Shown here: positions 59,221 through 64,000 of the stretch, in pieces
Numbering within the stretch: the stretch's first letter is position 1
Layout of the letters: the number at the start of each line of letters is the position of its first letter
Assembly: GCA_902461815.1 (NCBI GenBank)
Contig: CABPZE010000002.1
Span: 216,263 to 280,262 of the forward strand
Origin: CAG-390 sp003523225
GTDB taxonomy: Bacteria; Bacillota; Clostridia; Oscillospirales; CAG-272
DNA: 64,000 nt
Direction of reading: 5' to 3'
Notes under the pieces: model-generated
Database searches by the model: none
The model's input: the letters and a program-made list of their open reading frames with translations, nothing else
What the model was told of the DNA's origin: nothing
Program-made: the position numbers and the translations under genes

Positions 59221-59948
59221 AGCTTTCTGATATGCATACCTCCGTCAAGAATAAATGACTGCCCTGTTGTATATCCAAAGGTTCCGTCGCAAAGCGCGAC
59301 TACTGCCTTGGCAATATCGTCGGGCTGTCCCCATCTGCCGAGCGGGACAAGTCCGCTTTCGATCAGACGGTCATATTTTTCCTTGACAGGGGCGGTCATG
59401 CCGGTGGCGATGATACCGGGACATATCTCGTTGACCGTAATGCCTTCCGATGCCAAACGGTCTGCAAACAGCTTGGTGATCATGCTCACACCCGCTTTGG
59501 AAATACAGTATTCTCCGCGGCTCGTGGAGCTGGTGTATGCCGAGCAGGAGGAAATATTCACGATCGACCCGCCCTTTCCCTGCCTGACCATTTCGTTGGC
59601 AACCGCTTGTGTCAGAAAGAGAGTTCCTTTTGTATTGATCCCCATCACAAAATCATAGCTTTCCTCGGTCATTTCCAGAATATCGCGCCGAACCTTTGGC
59701 GCCACGCCTGCCACATTGATCAGGGCGGAGAGTTCTCCCTTTTGCATTGCAGTATTCAACAGGTTCTTTCGGGATGCGGGATCGGACAGATCTCCCTTCA
59801 CATAAGTAAATTCATATTTTTCAAAGTCCGAAAGATCGGCGGCGTCCATTATGTCCATCCCCACCACGGCATATCCGTTGCCGCAAAGCCGCAATGCGCT
59901 TTCCTTACCGATTCCGCCGAGTACTCCGGTAACAATTGCAACCTTCAT
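59217..59948 (-). CDS. Short-chain dehydrogenase/reductase
   Basis: A 243-residue SDR oxidoreductase that reduces a keto group or oxidises an alcohol with NAD(P). Cofactor motif TGVLGGIGKES, NVAG at about 78, catalytic Ser in NISSCSAY and the YCISKAG Tyr-Lys pair. It overlaps both neighbours by four bases. Substrate unknown. Confidence 0.93.
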   Translation of the reverse strand: MKVAIVTGVLGGIGKESALRLCGNGYAVVGMDIMDAADLSDFEKYEFTYVKGDLSDPASRKNLLNTAMQKGELSALINVAGVAPKVRRDILEMTEESYDFVMGINTKGTLFLTQAVANEMVRQGKGGSIVNISSCSAYTSSTSRGEYCISKAGVSMITKLFADRLASEGITVNEICPGIIATGMTAPVKEKYDRLIESGLVPLGRWGQPDDIAKAVVALCDGTFGYTTGQSFILDGGMHIRKL

Positions 59949-61141
59949 TGTTTGATCTCCTTATAAAGATTTTTGTAATATTCGTTGAATACCGCGCATC
60001 CCGAAACCTTTTTGTTCCGCATCAGCACAGTACATCTGGAGCAAGCAATACAACATTTTTTTGGATCAAAGCGCCCTGATAAATGATCCGTGTAAAACAT
60101 AGGGTACGCAAGCCACATTCTGCCGTATCCCACCAGATCACAAACGCCTTCCCGTAATCGCTTTTCCGACTCCTCCATCAGATTGTCCCGATAATAGGAA
60201 AGCCCCGACCCCACCACGGTCAACGACGGGAATTTTTCCTTGATATGCCGCTCCACTCTCACGAAGCGGTCAAGGCCTTCCTCTGCGGGTTCAGGCGCAA
60301 CATAGCTTCCTTTACGGTACGGACGGTTGACATGAGGATTGTAATAGGGATTTCCAATTGTTACATTCAGTATCCGGATCCCCGCCTGTAAAAGCTTTTC
60401 GATCAGCAGATCCGGCTCGGTCAGGTCAAGATCGTTTTCCTCGTCCGTACCGAAGCCGTACGGCTTCGGTACCATGTCCGAAACGCTGAGCCGAGTAGTC
60501 AACAAAAAATCATCGGGAATGACCTGCCTGACAGCCTGAATGCAGTCGAGGTACAGTCTTGTACGGTTTTCAAAGCATCCGCCATAACGTCCCTTGCGCC
60601 CAAACGCCGATAAAAGCTCCTGAAAAAGATATCCGTGACACGATTTTACATCCACTCCGTCAAATCCTGCCTTCACCGCAAGCCCGGCAGACGCGGAATA
60701 TTTCTCTGGAAGGCTATCAAGATATTCATCGGTCACGATGTTTTCGTCGGTCACCGGGCGGGTCGCCTCATAGATCGGATGACGGTAAGCGATCATGGGA
60801 ACGATGCTTTGTCTGCCCGAATGGGTCAGTTGAAGAATAAATACAGGCTCGATCCCACATTCTTCCTCGGCGATCTTCCTCATATCACGCAAAAGCTGCT
60901 GAAATTCGTTGAGATTCTCCTGTGTCAGCATCATCTGACGCGCATTGGTGCGCCCCTCCGGACACACGGCATTCGCCTCGAACCAGATGATCCCCGCGCC
61001 GCTTCTTGCTGCCCGGAAGTATTTTTCAACCGTCAACTCGCTCGGGCTTCCGTCCTCATGGCAGTCGCATCCCTCCATGGGTTGAAGTACCACACGGTTT
61101 GGAATTTTTCGTGTACCTATCTGAATGGAATTTTGAATCAT
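59945..61141 (-). CDS. Old-yellow-enzyme-type NADH:flavin oxidoreductase
   Basis: A 398-residue FMN barrel of the old yellow enzyme/2,4-dienoyl-CoA reductase group. PNRVVLQPMEGCD, LTHSGRQS, HGYLFQELLSAFGRKGRYGG and the CCIACSRCTVLMRNKKVSGC cysteine cluster for a [4Fe-4S] centre at the end. It stops where dienoyl-CoA reductases continue with FAD/NADH domains, so it needs a partner. GGAAG lies eight bases before the ATG at 61141. First gene of the operon. Confidence 0.88.
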   Translation of the reverse strand: MIQNSIQIGTRKIPNRVVLQPMEGCDCHEDGSPSELTVEKYFRAARSGAGIIWFEANAVCPEGRTNARQMMLTQENLNEFQQLLRDMRKIAEEECGIEPVFILQLTHSGRQSIVPMIAYRHPIYEATRPVTDENIVTDEYLDSLPEKYSASAGLAVKAGFDGVDVKSCHGYLFQELLSAFGRKGRYGGCFENRTRLYLDCIQAVRQVIPDDFLLTTRLSVSDMVPKPYGFGTDEENDLDLTEPDLLIEKLLQAGIRILNVTIGNPYYNPHVNRPYRKGSYVAPEPAEEGLDRFVRVERHIKEKFPSLTVVGSGLSYYRDNLMEESEKRLREGVCDLVGYGRMWLAYPMFYTDHLSGRFDPKKCCIACSRCTVLMRNKKVSGCAVFNEYYKNLYKEIKQ

Positions 61142-61173
61142 CCTTAGCACTTCCTTTCTTTATACACCGTATA

Positions 61174-61250
61174 TTGTATCACGAATTAAAAGCAATGTAT
61201 ATATTAATAATTGCAATATACATTGCTTTTATTGCAAACTTGTGATACAA
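61174..61250. promoter_or_regulatory. Nested inverted repeats in the divergent promoter region
   Basis: An inner perfect 15-base pair (AAAAGCAATGTATAT at 61188 and its complement at 61216) and an outer 9-base pair (TTGTATCAC at 61174, GTGATACAA at 61242) are nearly co-centred. On the plus strand TTGCTT (61224) and TACAAT (61246) form a promoter. Confidence 0.75.
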
Positions 61251-61271
61251 TAAAACCACAGGGGGATCTCA

Positions 61272-61484
61272 ATAACCCACAGATTTCAGACAGATGGATT
61301 TTTATTTGAATATACGGAGCGCATGATCGATAACCCTGTTTTATGGGATAGTCATTGTCATGCACAATTTGAAATGATCGCCGTGCTGGAGGGAGACATA
61401 AGCATTATGCTTGAAGGCAGAAGCTACCGTCTGACAGAAAAACAAACGGTTATTATTCCTCAGCTTCTCTATCACACCATGTGA
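61272..61484 (+). pseudogene. Truncated AraC-type regulator (cupin part only)
   Basis: After GGGGG a frame reads (ATA)-THRFQTDGFLFEYTE, SHCHAQFEMIAVLEGD and VIIPQLLYHTM, then TGA. This is the sensor domain of an AraC-type activator; the DNA-binding domain that should follow is absent and the sequence changes after the stop. ATA stands where a start codon is expected. It sits divergent to the redox operon that it probably once activated. Confidence 0.75.
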
Positions 61485-61540
61485 ATTTCTAATTCATTAT
61501 ATCACCCGGTGACAGCCAAAGCAAGTTATTTACCTGTTTT

Positions 61541-61669
61541 TTATGTCTGATATTTTGTTTTCATTGTTTCGCTCGCGCTGATGTAGCATTGTAAGGCAGT
61601 GTGAGGCTTCGCACAGTACCATTGTTTTTGATCTTTAAGTTGATAGTATTGCTCCTTCCTGCGGTTCAT
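61541..61669 (-). CDS. Small Cys/Tyr-rich frame, doubtful
   Basis: A 42-residue frame starting MNRRKEQYYQLKDQKQWYC. Only AAAGAAA precedes the ATG. It lies between the AraC relic and a hairpin array and may be the end of a lost mobile-element gene. Not recognised. Confidence 0.25.
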   Translation of the reverse strand: MNRRKEQYYQLKDQKQWYCAKPHTALQCYISASETMKTKYQT

Positions 61670-61720
61670 GATTTCTTTGGCGTTTTTACTTCATAATTAT
61701 TCTTTGCCTTTTTACAGAAG

Positions 61721-61890
61721 AAAAATGAAGCATCCGCCGCCGGCGAATATGAAGCGGCAACTTCGTTGCCGTGAAGCGCTTGTAACGCTCGTGTGAAGCG
61801 AAACGCGCTTTTTCATCTCCGTGTGGCGAAGCCACGCTTCAGGGGGCGAAGCCCTGCTTCATTTTTCATGCGCCGCAGGCGCGCTTCATT
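61721..61890. repeat. Hairpin-array element bounded by AAATGAAGC / GCTTCATTT
   Basis: Six or seven short palindromes, about 20-25 bases each, follow one another: GGCAACTTCGTTGCC, GTGGCGAAGCCAC, GGGCGAAGCCC, GCGCCGCAGGCGC and others. Units in the left half end in TGAAGC, in the right half in GCTTCA, so the whole block is roughly mirror-symmetric. Not CRISPR: units differ in sequence and are self-complementary. Type is familiar from gut Firmicutes. Confidence 0.75.
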
Positions 61891-62108
61891 TAAAAGAAGA
61901 CATCGCATAACGCGAAAACACTGTATTTATTTGTATACTGGATGAACTGTAAGCTTTTGAAGGATGCCGCGCTACCCATCGATCCGCCCTTGCAGCTACC
62001 TCCGGATGCGAAGACGGACATTCCGCCTGACCAGAAATTTTCGGTGGAGCCGCGAAACTCCTACGGATAAATGGACGAAAAAATTCAAGAGTAATTCACA
62101 TCAGATTC
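61891..62108. other. Gap before the LuxR locus
   Basis: A plus-strand frame (61942-62070) reads MNCKLLKDAALPIDPPLQLP and ends; upstream codons in frame stay open to about 61890. No ribosome site. Likely the tail of a lost gene; not recognised. Confidence 0.3.
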
Positions 62109-62137
62109 TTGAAAAGATACGGTTATTCGTATACAAT
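62109..62137 (+). promoter_or_regulatory. Promoter of the HTH-LuxR pair
   Basis: TTGAAA (62109-62114) and TACAAT (62132-62137) are 17 bases apart, 36 bases before the HTH gene. Confidence 0.65.
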
Positions 62138-62172
62138 GTATTCTGTAAGATTATTTTTTCACGGAGTTCGAT

Positions 62173-62352
62173 ATGAACGGAATCAAGGGCTATATCTCCA
62201 TTCGGGAGGCGGCTTACCGTTGGGGCGTGTCGGAGCGGCGTGTCAACCAATACTGCGCCGAAGGCCGTATCCCCGGCGCCTCCCGGTTCGGGCGCTCATG
62301 GGCGATTCCCGAGGACGCGGAGAAACCCGCCGACCCGCGCAAAAAAAGATAA
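62173..62352 (+). CDS. Small helix-turn-helix protein
   Basis: A 59-residue DNA-binding protein with an excisionase/MerR-like fold: YISIREAAYRWGVSERRVNQY, then GRIPGASRFGRSWAIPEDA. GGAG lies six bases before the ATG. Such proteins often precede a large LuxR-type regulator in Clostridia, as here (25 bases away). Confidence 0.85.
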   Translation: MNGIKGYISIREAAYRWGVSERRVNQYCAEGRIPGASRFGRSWAIPEDAEKPADPRKKR

Positions 62353-62377
62353 GCAAAACGATCCGGAGGAACGCGCC

Positions 62378-64000
62378 ATGCCAAAACCAAAATGGAATCT
62401 GAATACCGTTTACATATCCGAACGTCTTCAGGAGAGTCTGCGACCAATCTCCCACTGCGCAATGACCACGGTGGTGGCACCTATGGGCTATGGCAAAACA
62501 ACGGCAGTGAACTGGTATCTGGGTGAGCGCGTCAAAGCAGAAACGTTAAATGTCATCCGCATCAGCGTATATTCCGATAATTTTGCGATCTTCTGGAAAA
62601 GCACGCAGGATGCCTTCGCCCGCGCCGGCTTTGACTTTCTGCATGACTATACCTGCCCCACGGATGCCGCCGGCGGTGGGCTGCTGGTGGATGATCTCTG
62701 CCATGAGCTGGCGGGAGAAGCTTCCTGCTATATCTTCGTGGACGATTTTCATCTGCTGACGGACAGACGCGCCACGGCGTTCCTTTGTATGCTGGCAAAT
62801 CGGTTGCCTGCGAATGTGCATCTGATCGTCGCCAGCCGGGACCGCTTTCTGCCTGCCGCGGAGGCGGTGCGGCTGGGGGCGAGGGTATATCAGATCGGCA
62901 CGGAGCAGCTGCGCCTCAACCATACTGAGCTTGCCGTCTATGCACACCGATGCGGCACGGAGCTTACCGATGCACAGATCGAAAGCCTCCTTTATTACAG
63001 CGAAGGGTGGTTCTCCGCCGTCTATCTGAACCTACGGACACTTTCGAAATGCGGGGCTCTCCCTGACCGCAATTCTGACATTTACACCATGTTCACCGCC
63101 GCCATGATAGATCCGCTGCCGAAGCAGCAGCGGGAGTTTCTTGCGGTCATGGGACTTGCCGATGAGTTTACCGCCCAGATGGCGCACTTCATCACAGGGG
63201 ATGAGGATGCGATGCAGATCATTTCCATGTTGACCGAACAAAACGCATTTGTAACTTGCCTGCCGGACGGCGTGACTTTCCGCTTCCACCACATGATGAA
63301 GGAATGCGCAGAGCGCACTTTCCTGACAATGAAAGCGGAAACGCAGAGACTATATTGGGAGCGGTTCGGTTTCTGGTATGAAGAACACAAGCAGTATCTT
63401 CACGCCATAACGGCATACCGAAAAAGCGGAAACTACGACGCGCTGCTGAGGGTCGTGCTGAACGATGCCGGTATTCTGCTGGCATCGCTGAATCCCTCAG
63501 ATGTGCTGGATGTGCTGGATAGGTGTCCGGCTGAGACGCTGAAGGCATCTCCGTTCGCCATCCTGGTGCTGATGCGCCGTATGTTCACATGGCGGCAGAT
63601 CCCGAAGATGATGGAGCTGAAATCCCTCCTGTTGACTTCAATTGATGAGCATCCGGAGCTGTCGGCGGAGGAACGGGGCAATCTGTTGGGCGAGTGCGAC
63701 CTTATCATGAGCTTCCTTTGCTACAATGATATAAGCGCCATGAGCCGCCTGCACCGCAGCGCCAGCAGCCAGATGTCCCGCCCCGCCATCAGTATCCAAA
63801 ACAGCGGCGGCTGGACCTTCGGCTCGCCGTCCGTTCTGATGATGTTCTACCGTGTGCCGGGAGAACTGCAAAGCGAGCTTGCCGAGATGGACGAATGTAT
63901 GCCCCATTACTATAAGATAACGGGTAATCACGGGCAGGGCGCGGAAACCATCATGCGGGCGGAGGCGGCGTTCATGCAGGGTCGTTTCACGGACGCGCAC
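62378..64000 (+). CDS. MalT/LuxR-type ATP-dependent regulator, partial
   Basis: The frame is open from the ATG after GGAGG to the end of the window (541 codons), so the end is not seen. It starts MPKPKWNLNTVYISERL; Walker A is APMGYGKTTAV and Walker B CYIFVDDFHLL, followed by the winged-helix region (SEGWFSAVYLNL, FRFHHMMKECAER). This is the STAND ATPase of the MalT/GutR group; a tetratricopeptide region and a LuxR helix-turn-helix are expected beyond the edge. Inducer unknown. Confidence 0.88.
   Translation, partial: MPKPKWNLNTVYISERLQESLRPISHCAMTTVVAPMGYGKTTAVNWYLGERVKAETLNVIRISVYSDNFAIFWKSTQDAFARAGFDFLHDYTCPTDAAGGGLLVDDLCHELAGEASCYIFVDDFHLLTDRRATAFLCMLANRLPANVHLIVASRDRFLPAAEAVRLGARVYQIGTEQLRLNHTELAVYAHRCGTELTDAQIESLLYYSEGWFSAVYLNLRTLSKCGALPDRNSDIYTMFTAAMIDPLPKQQREFLAVMGLADEFTAQMAHFITGDEDAMQIISMLTEQNAFVTCLPDGVTFRFHHMMKECAERTFLTMKAETQRLYWERFGFWYEEHKQYLHAITAYRKSGNYDALLRVVLNDAGILLASLNPSDVLDVLDRCPAETLKASPFAILVLMRRMFTWRQIPKMMELKSLLLTSIDEHPELSAEERGNLLGECDLIMSFLCYNDISAMSRLHRSASSQMSRPAISIQNSGGWTFGSPSVLMMFYRVPGELQSELAEMDECMPHYYKITGNHGQGAETIMRAEAAFMQGRFTDAH

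Noticed and set aside
61721..61890. Possible CRISPR array
   Set aside because: Units are unlike one another and self-complementary, with no constant spacer length; no cas genes are present.

Overview
The window looks like chromosome of a Gram-positive anaerobe of class Clostridia (Bacillota), probably a gut-associated Oscillospirales-type organism. This rests on consensus TTGACA-17-TATAAT promoters with GGAGG-type ribosome sites, an L10-leader rplJ-rplL locus, a lysine riboswitch over a DapL-type lysine operon, rubredoxin, anaerobic sulfatase maturation and an xPxTG-type surface protein. Species cannot be named from the sequence. TGA is the usual stop, so the genetic code is standard apart from one questionable in-frame TGA.

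Layout. 0.1-1.4 kb: rplJ-rplL with leader and attenuator. 1.4-9.7 kb (minus): manA with a very large lamin-tail/PHP protein, then thioredoxin, an FTR-like protein, a nucleoside hydrolase and a GH20 hexosaminidase. 9.8-13.1 kb: a secreted duplicated-domain protein and a UDP-sugar dehydrogenase. 13.4-18.9 kb: tRNA-Thr and the lysine-riboswitch-controlled dapA-dapB-dapF-dapL-lysA operon. 19-23.6 kb: tRNA-CAU, rubredoxin, a NamZ-type muramidase and a TldD/PmbA pair. 23.7-27.4 kb (plus): SPFH protein, ribbon-helix-helix protein and an ABC exporter. 27.5-29 kb is a decayed patch with a truncated antiporter and hairpin repeats. 29-38.7 kb: sulfatase with its maturase, a GlpA-like/FAD/DUF1667 trio, a sialidase-fold protein, and a Cys-domain membrane protein coupled to a glycosyltransferase. 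38.8-48 kb is an accessory stretch of small enzymes and regulators (MGMT-like, YoaP, NUDIX, GNAT, RsgA, MFS, AraC, TetR) with a UvrA relic and a MarR pseudogene.

48.1-54.5 kb holds the F-type ATP synthase operon atpB-E-F-(HA)-G-D-C. It is unusual: the C-terminal part of the delta subunit is fused to the front of alpha, no separate atpH exists, and subunit c carries a signal-peptide-like extension. 55.2-57.1 kb is an ArsR-controlled permease and thioredoxin-like operon whose last gene has an in-frame TGA. 57.4-61.3 kb is an operon of three redox enzymes (old-yellow-enzyme type, SDR, fumarate-reductase-like flavoprotein) beside a broken AraC activator and a nested inverted repeat. The right edge has a hairpin-array element and a LuxR/MalT-like ATPase regulator that runs off the window.

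The strongest leads are the delta-alpha fusion, the in-frame TGA, the TetR-type operators that fill promoter spacers, and the orphaned redox operon. No phage, complete insertion sequence or CRISPR array was seen. All family assignments come from reading motifs by eye; no database search was run.
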